Shown here piece after piece: positions 51,165 through 60,430 of a DNA stretch of 64,000 nt. The translations under genes and the position numbers were made by a program. The notes below the pieces were generated by a model that did no database searches, had not been told where the DNA came from, and saw nothing but the letters and a program-made list of their open reading frames with translations. Positions within the stretch are counted from its first letter, which is position 1. Every line of letters starts with the position of its first letter. The DNA lies in assembly GCF_030811455.1 (NCBI RefSeq), contig NZ_JAUSQU010000001.1, positions 7,750,001 through 7,814,000 of the forward strand, in the 5' to 3' direction. Source of the stretch: Streptosporangium lutulentum (lineage in GTDB: Bacteria > Actinomycetota > Actinomycetes > Streptosporangiales > Streptosporangiaceae).

Positions 51165-51733
51165 GCCGTCACCCCCCGCTCCTCCAGGGCGACGCGGAGC
51201 GCGCGGAGAGCGTAGTAGACCCGCGACTTCGCGGTGCCCACGGGAATGCCGAGCAGCTCGGCGGCCTCGTTCACCGACCGGTCGCGGAGAATCGTCTCGT
51301 TCAGGATCTCGCGATGAGCGGGGGACAACGACGTGAGCGCGTCCGCCACGACCACCTGGTGGAGGAGACCCTCCATCTGATCGGGCATGGGCACACCCTC
51401 CAGCGGTGCCTCGTCGGCCTCGTGGGGACGCACGTCCTTACGGCGTTGATCGTCGATCACGATACGCCTGGCCACCGTCGCCAGCCAGGGCATCAGGGAG
51501 CGGGCCCCGGAGTCGAGCTGGTCCGCGCTGCGCCACGCCCGGAGCATGGTCTCCTGCACCACGTCCTCGGCCCACTGCACGTCTCCCCACGTGAGCCGCA
51601 CGACGAAGGCGAGCAACGGCCGGTGGTACTCGCGATACAGCTCGGAGACGATCAGCTCGTCGTCCGGGGCGTCGCCCGAGGTCAGGTGACGGAACCAGCT
51701 CCGTCGCCCATCCGGTTCGCGGGAGGCGTTCAC
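51161..51733 (-). CDS. ECF RNA polymerase sigma factor (SigK/SigL-like)
   Basis: About 190 residues. Region 2: ELIVSELYREYHRPLLAFVVRLTWG, WAEDVVQETMLRAWRSADQL and LMPWLATVARRIVIDDQRRK. Region 4: SLSPAHREILNETILRDRSVNEAAELLGIPVGTAKSRVYYALRAL. This resembles mycobacterial SigK/SigL-type factors, which pair with zinc-finger anti-sigmas as here. The start is uncertain: GTG 51733 gives a typical length, while in-frame codons up to 51802 would add low-complexity residues. Upstream 51803-52211 shows no gene. Confidence 0.87.
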   Translation of the reverse strand: MNASREPDGRRSWFRHLTSGDAPDDELIVSELYREYHRPLLAFVVRLTWGDVQWAEDVVQETMLRAWRSADQLDSGARSLMPWLATVARRIVIDDQRRKDVRPHEADEAPLEGVPMPDQMEGLLHQVVVADALTSLSPAHREILNETILRDRSVNEAAELLGIPVGTAKSRVYYALRALRVALEERGVTA

Positions 51734-51802
51734 GATGGGTCTGGCTCCGAGAGGGTCGGCCGGCGGGGGAGGACAGGTGCTCTGTCTCATCATGGCCCGC
51801 AT

Positions 51803-52211
51803 CCCTCGGTCCGCGCGAACGCGTGATGAACCCGATCATCGTTCGGTTTCCCGCCGGGGCGCCGGACCGCCGTGTGACCCGCCGTCCTGCGGGCCTTGGG
51901 ACGGCTCGCGGTCTCCCGGACGGTGACGAGTCTCACAGCTCCGGGGCCGAAGGCGCCGCCCCCGCCCTCTCGACCACGGGACCGGGACGGGGATCCGGCG
52001 ATCGGGACGGTGCCTGCCGTGCCCCCTCGTCGCCAGACGCTCATGGTCACCCCTCTTGTCCCCGCTCCGGCGGCCGGACGATTTCACCTTCGGCAGGCAG
52101 TACGGAACGGACGCCGAAGAGGGTTCAATAAATCTCGGGGAATTTTCGATGACCTGGGAGAACGGCCGGATGAAGATCGTCGACCTTCGGGCCTTTCCCC
52201 TTGACGCGATC
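51803..52211. other. Gene-free spacer upstream of the ECF sigma gene
   Basis: About 400 bases without a supported gene. It must contain the sigma promoter on the minus strand; no clear ECF-type (GGAAC) element stands out to me. An AT-rich patch lies at 52125-52150 (TTCAATAAATCTC). Confidence 0.4.
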
Positions 52212-52243
52212 CTCCGGAGGCCGGCCCCTGACGGCCTCCGGAG
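52212..52243. terminator. Hairpin after the ABC-2 permease gene
   Basis: A perfect 12-bp stem (52212-52223 with 52232-52243) with an 8-base loop, 51 bases past the permease stop on the minus strand; no T-run. Confidence 0.65.
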
Positions 52244-52293
52244 AGCGATTTCGGCGAGTCCTCGAGGACGGGCTCCGGCGGACGCAGGGCGGG

Positions 52294-53028
52294 TCACTCC
52301 CAACGGAACAGCCGCGCGGCCACTACCCCGGTGATCAGCACGGTGGCCGCCATGACCACCAGGTGCAGCGGCTGCGGCGCGTGGCCCGCCCAGGTCGCGC
52401 GGAGCGCGTCGCCGAAGGGGGCCATCGGCAGGAAGTCGCCGATCCGCTGGAGGAACTCGGGCATCGTCTCCCGGGGGGTCCACATGCCGGACACGTAGAG
52501 CAGAGGGAACATCAGCAGCGAGCCGAGGGCGGGCGCGGTCTTGGCGTTGGGCGCCACGGCGGCGATCAGCAGCCCCAGGCCAAACATCGACGCGGTGCCG
52601 AGCACGAACACCCCCGTGAACGCCAGGACGTTCTTCGGCAGGGCCGAGCCGAGGACGAGCCACCCCGAGGCGATGAGGAGGACCGTGGCGACGACCGCCA
52701 TCGCCAGGTTGTTCACGACCTGGGCGACCAGCAGCCGGACCGGCCTGACCGGGGTGGTGGACAGCCGGCGCAGCACGCCGTTCTCCCGATAGGTCACCAG
52801 CGTGGCGGGAAGTACGGTCAGCGCCATCGTCACCACGGCCAGGAGCACCATCATGGTGGGAAAATGAATGTCGATCACCCGCTCCCCGCTCGTTCCGGGG
52901 AGGGTCTCCCGGAGCCCGGAGGTGCTGCCCAGCCCGAGCAGGAGCCCCAGGGGGAGCAGGACCGCGAAGATCGTGGCGCCCGGCTCCCGGAGGAGGAGCT
53001 TGGCCTCGACCATGATTGTCTTGTTCAT
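52294..53028 (-). CDS. ABC-2 type transporter permease
   Basis: A 244-residue membrane protein beginning MNKTIMVEAKLLLREPGATIF, then six predicted helices, with TYRENGVLRRLSTTPVRP (a conserved cytoplasmic loop of drug-export ABC-2 permeases, about residues 80-97) and PLLYVSGMWTPRETMPEFLQ near the end. GGAAGGA lies 6 bases before ATG 53028. It works with the ATPase encoded 49 bases upstream. Such pairs beside a two-component system often export antimicrobials or lipids. Confidence 0.88.
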   Translation of the reverse strand: MNKTIMVEAKLLLREPGATIFAVLLPLGLLLGLGSTSGLRETLPGTSGERVIDIHFPTMMVLLAVVTMALTVLPATLVTYRENGVLRRLSTTPVRPVRLLVAQVVNNLAMAVVATVLLIASGWLVLGSALPKNVLAFTGVFVLGTASMFGLGLLIAAVAPNAKTAPALGSLLMFPLLYVSGMWTPRETMPEFLQRIGDFLPMAPFGDALRATWAGHAPQPLHLVVMAATVLITGVVAARLFRWE

Positions 53029-53077
53029 CGGAGTCCTTCCGGTGCGGGAACCCCGGGCTTCGGCCCCGGGGCGGAGG

Positions 53078-53977
53078 TCAGGCGGAGATCTTCTTTCCTG
53101 TGAGGGAGAGGAAGGCGTCGTCGAGGGTGGCCTGCTCGATCCGCAGGTCGGCGGGGACGACATCGGCGGAGGCCAGGGCAGTGGTGATCGCCAGGAGCAG
53201 GTTGCCGGTGCCGGTGACAGTGACCTGCTCACCCGTACGGCTCACCCCGGTCACCTCCGTCAGGTTCCTGAGCACCGCGTCGTCGAATGCACGGGAACGC
53301 CGGAACGTGACGGTCTGCTGCCGCTCGACCATCGAGATCAGCCCCGCCGGGCTGTCGACGGCGACCACCCGGCCGGAGTCGATCAGCGCGAGCCGGTCGC
53401 AGAGCCGTTCGGCCTCCTCCATGAAGTGGGTGACCAGCACGATCGTCACCCCGTCCTCGCGGATCTGCCGGATGAGCTCCCAGGTGTCCCGGCGGGCCTG
53501 CGGGTCCAGGCCGGTGGTCAGCTCGTCCAGGATCGCCACCCGGGGGTTGCCGATCAGGGCCAGGGCGATGGAGAGCCGCTGCCGCTGGCCGCCGGAGAGC
53601 TTGCCGTAGGGAGTGTTCCGCTTGTCGGCGAGCCCCACCCGCTCCAGCAGCGTGATCCAGTTCGCGGAGACCCGGTAGAAGGAGGCGTAGAGGTCGAGCG
53701 CCTCCCAAACCCTCATCTTTCCTGGCAGCATGAAGCTCTGCAGCTGGACGCCGAGCTGGTTCTTGAGCTTCGCGCCGCTGAGGCCGCCGAGCACCCTGAC
53801 GGTGCCGGAGTCGGGAACGCGCAGGCCGGCGACGCACTCGACGGTGGTCGTCTTGCCGGCGCCGTTGGGGCCGAGAACGCCGAAGATCTCGCCCTCCTCG
53901 ACGGTGAACGACACGTCGTCCACCGCGAGATGATCACGGTACTGCTTGCGGAGGTTGCTGACCTCGATGACCTTCAT
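53078..53977 (-). CDS. ABC transporter ATP-binding protein (drug exporter type)
   Basis: A 299-residue ABC ATPase. Walker A is GPNGAGKTTTVE (about residues 37-48), then LQSFMLPGKMRVWEALDLYA, signature LSGGQRQRLSIALAL, Walker B VAILDELTTGLDPQ and TIVLVTHFMEEAERL. A C-terminal domain of about 80 residues ends DDAFLSLTGKKIS, as in DrrA-like exporters. ATG 53977 is chosen because the domain starts there (MKVIEVSNLRKQY). It is divergent from the histidine kinase gene. Confidence 0.92.
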   Translation of the reverse strand: MKVIEVSNLRKQYRDHLAVDDVSFTVEEGEIFGVLGPNGAGKTTTVECVAGLRVPDSGTVRVLGGLSGAKLKNQLGVQLQSFMLPGKMRVWEALDLYASFYRVSANWITLLERVGLADKRNTPYGKLSGGQRQRLSIALALIGNPRVAILDELTTGLDPQARRDTWELIRQIREDGVTIVLVTHFMEEAERLCDRLALIDSGRVVAVDSPAGLISMVERQQTVTFRRSRAFDDAVLRNLTEVTGVSRTGEQVTVTGTGNLLLAITTALASADVVPADLRIEQATLDDAFLSLTGKKISA

Positions 53978-54105
53978 GCTCAACGACGTTAGGAGCCGCG
54001 CCACCGCCGGAGAATCCGCCTGGGCACCCGGCAGGGGTGTGGTTATCTCCACCGCGGTACGGCACCTGGCGACACTGGGCGCATCCGGTCCGATCGTCGA
54101 AACTG

Positions 54106-55641
54106 ATGGACATGAGGAAACACGCAACGGCGATCGGCCGGGCCCTCGCTCTGGGGATGCTCGCCCTGTCGGACGTCGTCCTGGTGGTGCTGGCCATGGT
54201 GACCCTGGCACTGAGCTTCGGGCTGGGGATGATTTTCCTGTTTCCTGCGGTGGCCTGGCTGATCAGACACCGTACGATGCTCGCAAGAAGGCTGAACGGC
54301 ACCCTGCTCGGTGTCGAGACGCAGGCACCGTACCGGCCGGAGCCGCTGCCGACCCGCCCCCAGCCCGACGGCTGGTACCGCCACGACCGCCGGCTCTACA
54401 GGACGCCGCGGTGGCCCGACTGGAACAAGCGCTGGATGTGGATGTTCAGCGACCCGGCCACCTGGCGGGACGGGCTCTGGCTGCTCCTGAACCCGGTGGT
54501 CGGCGGGGCGCTCCTGCTGCCCTTCGTCGTGATCGGATACTGCCTGGTGACACCGTGGCAGTCGAACCCCTTCGCCATGTCACTGGGACTGGGCGTCGCC
54601 GTCGCCGCGGTGGCCGCGATGCCCTGGGCGCTGCGGGAGTACGGGCGGTGGAACCGCCTGCTGCTGGCCCCCACGGCGATATCCATACTGGCCAACCGGG
54701 TCCAGCGGCTCGACCAGGTGCGTCTGGACGCGGTCGACTCCCAGGCGGCGGAGCTGCGGCGGATCGAGCGCGACCTGCACGACGGGGCGCAGGCCAGGCT
54801 CGTCGCCATGGGCATGACCCTCGGCGCGGTCGAGGAGCTGATGGAGAAGGACCCGGTGGCGGCGAAGGTGCTGCTGGGCAAGGTCAGGGAGGCCTCGTCC
54901 ACGGCGCTCACCGAGATCCGCGGGCTGGTCAGGGGCATCCATCCGCCGGTCCTGGCCGAGCGCGGCCTCGGCGACGCCGTGCGGGCCCTCGCGCTGGACA
55001 GCCCGCTGAAGGTCAAGGTCACCGTCGACCTGAAGGCGCGCCCGGAGTCGCCGGTGGAGTCGGCCGCCTACTTCTCGATCAGCGAGCTGCTCGCCAACGC
55101 GGCCCGCCACGGTGGCGCGGACCGCGTGTGGATCGACATCAGCGGCCAGGGCCGGGCGCTGCGCGTCACGGTCGTCGACGACGGCTCGGGCGGCGCCGAC
55201 CCCATCCGGGGCAGCGGCCTGCGCGGCATCGAGCGGAGGCTGGCGGCCTTCGACGGGGTGCTCGCGGTCAGCAGCCCGCCGGGCGGCCCGACCACGGCGA
55301 CGTTCGACCTGCCGACCGCGCTGAGCCTCGGTGACAACAGGGACAAGCAGCCGAAACTGCCTCTCTGGAAGACCGTCATCGTCGTGATCGGCTGGGGCAT
55401 CGGCTGGCTTCCCCTCTTCCCGCAGGGGCTGGTCGCGATGGTCTTCAAACTCCTCGGCCGGCAGGATTTCAGCTGGTTCTACGCGCTCTACCTGCCCGAG
55501 CGGTGGCAGTGGCCGGCGATCATCTTCAATGTCGTCCTCGGCGTCTCCCTGTACGCCATCGCCCTGCTCATCCCCATACGGCACTCACGCAGGCGCTGGA
55601 TGGCGGAGGCCACCCCGTCCCGCCTATGGTTTTGCACGTGA
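54106..55641 (+). CDS. Membrane sensor histidine kinase (HisKA_3) with membrane segments at both ends
   Basis: About 511 residues. Four hydrophobic segments lie in the first 190 residues. ELRRIERDLHDGAQARLVAMG holds the phospho-accepting His (dimerisation domain HisKA_3, about residues 220-290). The ATPase domain has SELLANAARHGGADRVWI (N box), VVDDGSGGADPIRGSGLRG (G boxes) and GGPTTATFDLP. After it, two more hydrophobic segments occur (about 425-445 and 475-495), which is unusual. Start ATG 54106 lacks a clear ribosome site. It ends in a GTGA overlap with the response regulator. Likely controls the divergent ABC exporter. Confidence 0.9.
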   Translation: MDMRKHATAIGRALALGMLALSDVVLVVLAMVTLALSFGLGMIFLFPAVAWLIRHRTMLARRLNGTLLGVETQAPYRPEPLPTRPQPDGWYRHDRRLYRTPRWPDWNKRWMWMFSDPATWRDGLWLLLNPVVGGALLLPFVVIGYCLVTPWQSNPFAMSLGLGVAVAAVAAMPWALREYGRWNRLLLAPTAISILANRVQRLDQVRLDAVDSQAAELRRIERDLHDGAQARLVAMGMTLGAVEELMEKDPVAAKVLLGKVREASSTALTEIRGLVRGIHPPVLAERGLGDAVRALALDSPLKVKVTVDLKARPESPVESAAYFSISELLANAARHGGADRVWIDISGQGRALRVTVVDDGSGGADPIRGSGLRGIERRLAAFDGVLAVSSPPGGPTTATFDLPTALSLGDNRDKQPKLPLWKTVIVVIGWGIGWLPLFPQGLVAMVFKLLGRQDFSWFYALYLPERWQWPAIIFNVVLGVSLYAIALLIPIRHSRRRWMAEATPSRLWFCT

Positions 55642-56297
55642 GCCTCAGAGTTGTCATCGCCGAAGACCTCTACCTCCTGCGAGACGGCCTGGTCCATCTG
55701 CTGCAGGCACACGACTTCGAGGTGGTCGCGGCCGTCGAGTCCGGGCCCGAACTGCTGAACGCGCTGATGGAGAAGCGGCCCGACGTGGCCGTGGTGGACG
55801 TACGGCTTCCGCCGACGTTCACCGACGAAGGGCTCCAGGCGTCGCTGGCCGCGCGCAAGGCCGTCCCCGGCCTGCCGGTGCTCGTGCTCTCCCAGCACGT
55901 CGAGCAGCTCTACGCGCGAGAGCTCCTGGCCGACGGCTCCGGGGCGATCGGCTACCTCCTCAAGGACCGGGTCTTCAACGCCGAGCAGTTCGTCGACGCG
56001 GTCCGCAGGGTCGCCGGGGGCGGTACCGCGATGGACCCCGAGGTGATCGCCAAACTCCTGGTCAGCACCGCCAGGCACGAGCCCCTCGGCGCGCTGACGC
56101 CGCGCGAGCGCGAGGTGCTGGAGCTGATGGCCGAAGGCCGTTCCAACGCGGCCATCTCCCAGCGGCTGTTCCTCAGCGAGAGCGCGGTCGGCAAGCACAC
56201 GGCCAGCATCTTCGGCAAGCTCGACCTCGTCCCCTCCGACGACGACAACCGCCGCGTCCTCGCCGTCCTCACCTACCTCAACGCCGCCCGCGGCTAG
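55638..56297 (+). CDS. Response regulator, NarL/LuxR family
   Basis: A 219-residue regulator. The receiver domain starts LRVVIAEDLYLLRDGL (Glu-Asp pair) with the phosphorylated Asp in VAVVDVRLPP (about residue 54), and Lys in YLLKDRVF. The C-terminal LuxR helix-turn-helix is LTPREREVLELMAEGRSNAAIS and SESAVGKHTASIFGKLDL. GTG 55638 overlaps the kinase stop by 4 bases. With the kinase it forms a two-component pair next to the ABC-2 exporter genes. Confidence 0.94.
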   Translation: MSLRVVIAEDLYLLRDGLVHLLQAHDFEVVAAVESGPELLNALMEKRPDVAVVDVRLPPTFTDEGLQASLAARKAVPGLPVLVLSQHVEQLYARELLADGSGAIGYLLKDRVFNAEQFVDAVRRVAGGGTAMDPEVIAKLLVSTARHEPLGALTPREREVLELMAEGRSNAAISQRLFLSESAVGKHTASIFGKLDLVPSDDDNRRVLAVLTYLNAARG

Positions 56298-56423
56298 ATT
56301 TCGGGGCCTCGTCCGCGCCGGGGATGTGTGGCTGTCTGACGTTCTGTCGGTCAGACCGGCTAACGTCAGGTGGAATACGGTTCCCACACGTGGCGATGCC
56401 GTTCAGGACGAAGGGATGATCAG

Positions 56424-57521
56424 GTGAAGTTCCGGGTTAACCGTGATGTCCTGGCCGATGCTGTGGCCTGGGCCGCCCGGGTGCTGCCGAGCCGCCCGGC
56501 CATGCCTGTGCTCTCCGGCCTGCTCCTGGAGGCCGACGACGGTCTCGTGCTGTCGGCCTTCGACTACGACGTCTCGGCCAGAGCCTCGATCGAGGCGGAT
56601 GTGGCCGAGCCCGGCCGGGTGCTGATCCCGGGCCGGATCCTCGCTGAGATCACCCGTAGCCTGCCCGCCGAGGTGGTGGAGATCGTCACCAGCGGCTCCG
56701 AGGCGGTGCTGACCTGCGGAAGCGCGGAGTTCGGCCTGCTCACCATGCCGGTGGAAGACTTTCCGACCCTGCCGGCGATGCCGCCCAGGATCGGCGCCAT
56801 CGGTGGCGGGATCTTCGCGAGCGCGGTCGGTCAGGTGGCTCCGGCGGCCAGTCGCGACGAGACGCTCCCCATGCTGACCGGGATCCGGGTCGACATCTCC
56901 GGCGAGACCGTGACCATGGCCACCACCGACCGCTACCGCATCGCGGCCAGGGAGTTCGGCTGGCGTCCCGAGCAGCCCGGGGCCACGGCCGCCGCCATGG
57001 TGCCCGCGCGGGTGCTGGTGGAGGTGGCCAGGTCGCTGCGCGGGGGCGAGGTGTCGGTGGCGCTGGGCGAGGGTGTCGCCGGGTTCGAGAGCGTCGGCCG
57101 GAGCACCACGGTCCGCCTGCTCGACGAGCAGTTCATCGACTACCGCTCACGGCTGACCGACGACTGGTCGATCCGGGCCGATCTGCACGTGGCCCCCTTC
57201 GTCGAGGCGATCAAGCGGGTCGCGCTGGTCGGCGAGCGCAACACCCCGATCCGGCTGTCGTTCAGTCAGGGGCAGGTGCTCATCCAGGCGGGCGGCGGCG
57301 ATCTCGGCCGCGGCACCGAGACGGTGGACGCCGAGCTGTCCGGCGACGACATCCAGATCGCCTTCCAGTCCCAGTTCCTGCTGGACGGCCTGAGCGGCAT
57401 CGAGACCGAGCTCGTCCGGCTCAACATGGAGTCCCCGAGCCGCCCGGCCCTCGTCGCCGAGGTTCCCGGCGACGCCGACCCCGCCTTCCGCTATCTCGTG
57501 ATGTCCCTGCGCCTGCCCTGA
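56424..57521 (+). CDS. DNA polymerase III beta subunit paralogue (sliding clamp)
   Basis: A 365-residue beta clamp: KFRVNRDVLADAVAWAARVL at the N-terminus, then VLSGLLLEADDGLVLSAFDYDVSA, and VGERNTPIRLSFSQGQVLI and YLVMSLRLP at the end. The three-domain length is complete. The normal dnaN lies beside dnaA, left of this window, about 57 kb away, so this is probably a second copy. Its neighbours (a LuxR response regulator and a GntR gene) are unrelated to replication. It may serve repair polymerases or replace the main clamp in some stage; unknown. A strong terminator follows. Confidence 0.88.
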   Translation: MKFRVNRDVLADAVAWAARVLPSRPAMPVLSGLLLEADDGLVLSAFDYDVSARASIEADVAEPGRVLIPGRILAEITRSLPAEVVEIVTSGSEAVLTCGSAEFGLLTMPVEDFPTLPAMPPRIGAIGGGIFASAVGQVAPAASRDETLPMLTGIRVDISGETVTMATTDRYRIAAREFGWRPEQPGATAAAMVPARVLVEVARSLRGGEVSVALGEGVAGFESVGRSTTVRLLDEQFIDYRSRLTDDWSIRADLHVAPFVEAIKRVALVGERNTPIRLSFSQGQVLIQAGGGDLGRGTETVDAELSGDDIQIAFQSQFLLDGLSGIETELVRLNMESPSRPALVAEVPGDADPAFRYLVMSLRLP

Positions 57522-57532
57522 GGCGCCCGCGC

Positions 57533-57603
57533 CTCATCCGGCGAGACATTAAAAAAGGGCCTCAACCCCGCTCGGGGGTGAGGCCCTTTTCTCGCCGGAT
57601 GAG
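57533..57603. terminator. Nested bidirectional terminator between dnaN paralogue and gntR
   Basis: An inner stem, AAAAGGGCCTCA pairing with TGAGGCCCTTTT and CCCC with GGGG around GCTC, lies inside an outer 14-bp inverted repeat (57533-57546 with 57590-57603). A/T runs flank the inner stem on both sides, so it can work in both directions for the two convergent genes. Confidence 0.85.
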
Positions 57604-57605
57604 AG

Positions 57606-58295
57606 CTAGATCGAGAGCTCCTGCGCGTCGGTCAGGGAGATCAGGATGTGCTCCATGCACGCGTGACCGGCGTGCTCGGCCGCCGCGGCGTCACCGGCCG
57701 CGATCGCGCGGGCGATGGCCTCGTGGGGAATGTAGGTGCTGTTGAGCGAGGTGCCCGCCGCGGTGATGCTGGCACGCAGGGCGGCGGAGAAGTCCTCGTA
57801 AAGGTCGATCAGAACCAGGTTGTGCGTGGCGTGGACGACCGCGACGTGGAAGGCGAGGTCGGCCTCGACGAAAGCGTTGGGCTCGCCACGCTCCCAAGCC
57901 CGCTCCCGTTCGTCCAGCGCGGCCTCGATCCGGACGATGTCGTCCTCGGTGCGCCGGGTGGCGGCAAGCCGGGCGGCCTCCACCTCCAGTGCGCGCCGTA
58001 CCTCCAGGATCTCCAACTGCTCGGCGGCGCGCAGCCGCCGCAGCATGGCCCCGGAGAGCTCGCTCGTGGCCCGGACGTACGTCCCGTCGCCCTGGCGGCA
58101 TTCCAGCAGGCCGGCATGAGTGAGCGCGCGCACCGCCTCGCGGACGGTGTTGCGGCCTACCCCGAGTTGCTCGGCCAGCACTGTCTCGGTCGGGATCTTC
58201 GCGTGCATCTGCCAGGAGTTCGAAGTGATCTGCTCCTTGAGCTGATCGATCACTTGGTCGACGAGGGATGCGCGCTGCGCCGTACGCAGACTCAC
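57606..58295 (-). CDS. GntR family regulator, FadR subfamily
   Basis: A 229-residue regulator. The winged helix is VDQVIDQLKEQITSNSWQMHAKIPTE in part, then LAEQLGVGRNTVREAVRALTHAGLLECRQGDGTYVRA (about residues 35-75). The all-helical FCD ligand domain follows (LEILEVRRALEVEAARLAA, ADLAFHVAVVHATHN). The family often senses carboxylic acids. GGAGGCGG lies before the GTG start at 58295. It is upstream of no obvious target; its own promoter region (58296-58403) is AT-rich. Confidence 0.9.
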   Translation of the reverse strand: MSLRTAQRASLVDQVIDQLKEQITSNSWQMHAKIPTETVLAEQLGVGRNTVREAVRALTHAGLLECRQGDGTYVRATSELSGAMLRRLRAAEQLEILEVRRALEVEAARLAATRRTEDDIVRIEAALDERERAWERGEPNAFVEADLAFHVAVVHATHNLVLIDLYEDFSAALRASITAAGTSLNSTYIPHEAIARAIAAGDAAAAEHAGHACMEHILISLTDAQELSI

Positions 58296-58403
58296 AGTCC
58301 GCCTCCTCCGGAGAAACCAATCATCCTACGATTCAATGACTGGTAGACCCTAAATATTCCGGAGGCGCAAAAACAAATTTGTCGCTCCAGAACTCGGGGT
58401 GCT

Positions 58404-59765
58404 TTACCGGACCAGCGCCGAATCGACCGTCACGCCCACCATCGCACCGCGCACCCCGGCGGCTTCGAGCGCCCTGCGATACGCGCTCATCTGCTCGTCG
58501 CCCTCACCGACCTGGCCGTACAGGTCACCCAGCTCGCGCCAGGTCCGAGCGGCGTCCCGGTCGGGACCGGAGAGGTCGTACGGCTGGTCGCCGAGGGCTT
58601 CCTTGGCGCTGTGCAGAATGGCCGTGACGTCCTTGTCGCCACGCGTGAGCGCGACTTCGGAGAGGACCAGATGCGCGGTGGCCCCGAAGGGGGTGCCCGG
58701 CCGGCCGCTCAGCACCTCGAGGGCGGCCCGGGCCAGAGTGGCCGCGCCGTCCACGTGGCCGCTCCTGAGCTGGACGTAGGCGAGCGCGATGTGAGCCTTG
58801 GCGTGCTCGTCGACGCGCTCGGGGAACGGGGCGAAGACCTTGCTCGCGAGGGACGCGAACTCGTGGGCCTCGTCGAGGGACTCTCCGCCGACGGAGGCGG
58901 TGAGCCGTGACCAGTCCATCGCGATCAGGGCGAGCCGGAACGCCATCCGGGCCGGACGACCGGTCGCGATCGCGTCGTCGGCGAGGTGGACGGCCAGCGC
59001 CGAGTCCTCACCTTCGGCGGCGGTGATGCTCGCCTGCCAGAGGGCCTTGATCTCGGCGGTGCGGTTGAGCGCGTTCGGGATGCCGTTGACCGACAGGACG
59101 CGCCGGGCGTAGGACATCGCCTGGGAGTTCGGGGTGCGCGCGGCCTCGCTCTCCACGAGGGAGGCGGCCAGGTCCACGGCGATCTCGCCCTGGGTCAGAC
59201 CCAGCTGGTTGACCTGTGTGAGCGCGTGAACGGCCAGGTCGTAGGCGCGCAGGGTGTCTCCGGCCCGCTGGTAGCAGCGGCTCAGGGCCACGGTCAGCGG
59301 CAGGTCCGCCAGACGCTCGGGGTGGGCGGCCGCCTCGCGGCGAAGCCGCTCGAACGCCTCCACCGCCGGACCGATCCGCCCCTGGGACTCCAGAGACCGG
59401 GCTCGGCCGAGCCGCGCGTGCGCGGCCAGCATGGCGTTCTCCTCGCCGGCGACCTTGACGATCTCGCCGAACCGTTCCGCGGCCACGGCCGGGTCGCCGT
59501 GGTAGAGCTCCAGCTCCGCGTGGCGAAGGCCCAGCTCGGTGTCGATCCGCTGGCGCGGCTCGATCCCGTGGAGCAGGAACTCGGTGGTACAACCCAGGCG
59601 TTCGGCGAGGAGGCGCGCGACCACGGGGGTCGGCGTGCGCTTGCCGGACTCGATGAGGGAGACGTAGCTGTCTGAAAGGTCAGGCCCAGCCAGCTGGGCC
59701 TGGGACATGCGCCTGCTCAACCGCAGTCCGCGGACGCGGTCACCGATGGTTCCCTGACTCGGCAT
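58404..59765 (-). CDS. Helix-turn-helix (XRE) regulator with TPR-like repeats
   Basis: A 453-residue protein. An N-terminal XRE domain, IGDRVRGLRLSRRMSQAQLAG with SDSYVSLIESGKRTPTPVVA (residues 6-50), is followed by about 380 residues of alpha-helical repeats rich in Ala, Leu and Arg (for example LYHGDPAVAAERFGEIVK and CYQRAGDTLRAYDLAVHAL), as in TPR regulators that sense peptides or partner proteins. The same architecture is common in actinomycetes. Nothing nearby shows the partner. Start ATG 59765. Confidence 0.85.
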   Translation of the reverse strand: MPSQGTIGDRVRGLRLSRRMSQAQLAGPDLSDSYVSLIESGKRTPTPVVARLLAERLGCTTEFLLHGIEPRQRIDTELGLRHAELELYHGDPAVAAERFGEIVKVAGEENAMLAAHARLGRARSLESQGRIGPAVEAFERLRREAAAHPERLADLPLTVALSRCYQRAGDTLRAYDLAVHALTQVNQLGLTQGEIAVDLAASLVESEAARTPNSQAMSYARRVLSVNGIPNALNRTAEIKALWQASITAAEGEDSALAVHLADDAIATGRPARMAFRLALIAMDWSRLTASVGGESLDEAHEFASLASKVFAPFPERVDEHAKAHIALAYVQLRSGHVDGAATLARAALEVLSGRPGTPFGATAHLVLSEVALTRGDKDVTAILHSAKEALGDQPYDLSGPDRDAARTWRELGDLYGQVGEGDEQMSAYRRALEAAGVRGAMVGVTVDSALVR

Positions 59766-59890
59766 CTGATCTCTCAGGGCGGGGGATGGTCAATATGTTC
59801 TCGCCATGATTGCATGAAGCAGTCGAATCGGGTAACCCCAGGTGAAAAATCCTTAGGCGGAACTCTTGCCAGCCCTTACGTCATAGGGGA

Positions 59891-60430
59891 TTAATCATCC
59901 GAATCGTTGGCGCCGGGGAAGAGCATCTGGCAGACCTCCAGATAGAGGGTCTCCGGGTACGGAATGTAGTTGACCCGTGACAGGGCCTGATCCTGGCCGG
60001 CCGACTCGAGCACAAATTCGCCGTATCCCAGCATGCGACCGAGGAGTGAGCGCTGGAAGCTCATGTCGGTCACCTTGCCGAGCGGCATCATGTCGACCTT
60101 GCGGGTGATCAGGCCCGTGGTGAGCAGCATGCGTTTGGAAGTGACCACGAAGTAGTCGACCGACCACTCCGCGACCTTCCAGACGAAACGGATCAACAGC
60201 AGGAGCCATGCCCACCAGACGACGACGAGCGCGCCGCCACCGCCTTCACTGACTCGGTCGCCGAACCACTTGCTGAGCAGTCCGGCGAGAATCAGGCCGC
60301 CGAAGACCTCGGCGACCGGACGAAGCAGTACGGCTGGGTGGCGCCGCACCATGATGACCTGGTGTTCGTGGGGGAGTAGGTAGCGGTTGACCGACGAGGG
60401 AGCGGAGTCCCCGTGGGTCACTAGCCTCAT
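59891..60430 (-). CDS. Bacterial PH-domain membrane protein (YdbS-like)
   Basis: A 179-residue protein. After YLLPHEHQVIMVRRHPAVLLRP come two membrane helices (about residues 38-90, LILAGLLSKWFG and ALVVVWWAWLLLLIRF), then the bPH2 domain: DYFVVTSKRMLLTTGLITRKVDMMPLGKVTDM. The domain usually sits on the cytoplasmic face. The ATG overlaps the stop of a 53-codon gene upstream (ATGA), and no ribosome site is present, so translation depends on that gene. Function unknown. Confidence 0.85.
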   Translation of the reverse strand: MRLVTHGDSAPSSVNRYLLPHEHQVIMVRRHPAVLLRPVAEVFGGLILAGLLSKWFGDRVSEGGGGALVVVWWAWLLLLIRFVWKVAEWSVDYFVVTSKRMLLTTGLITRKVDMMPLGKVTDMSFQRSLLGRMLGYGEFVLESAGQDQALSRVNYIPYPETLYLEVCQMLFPGANDSDD

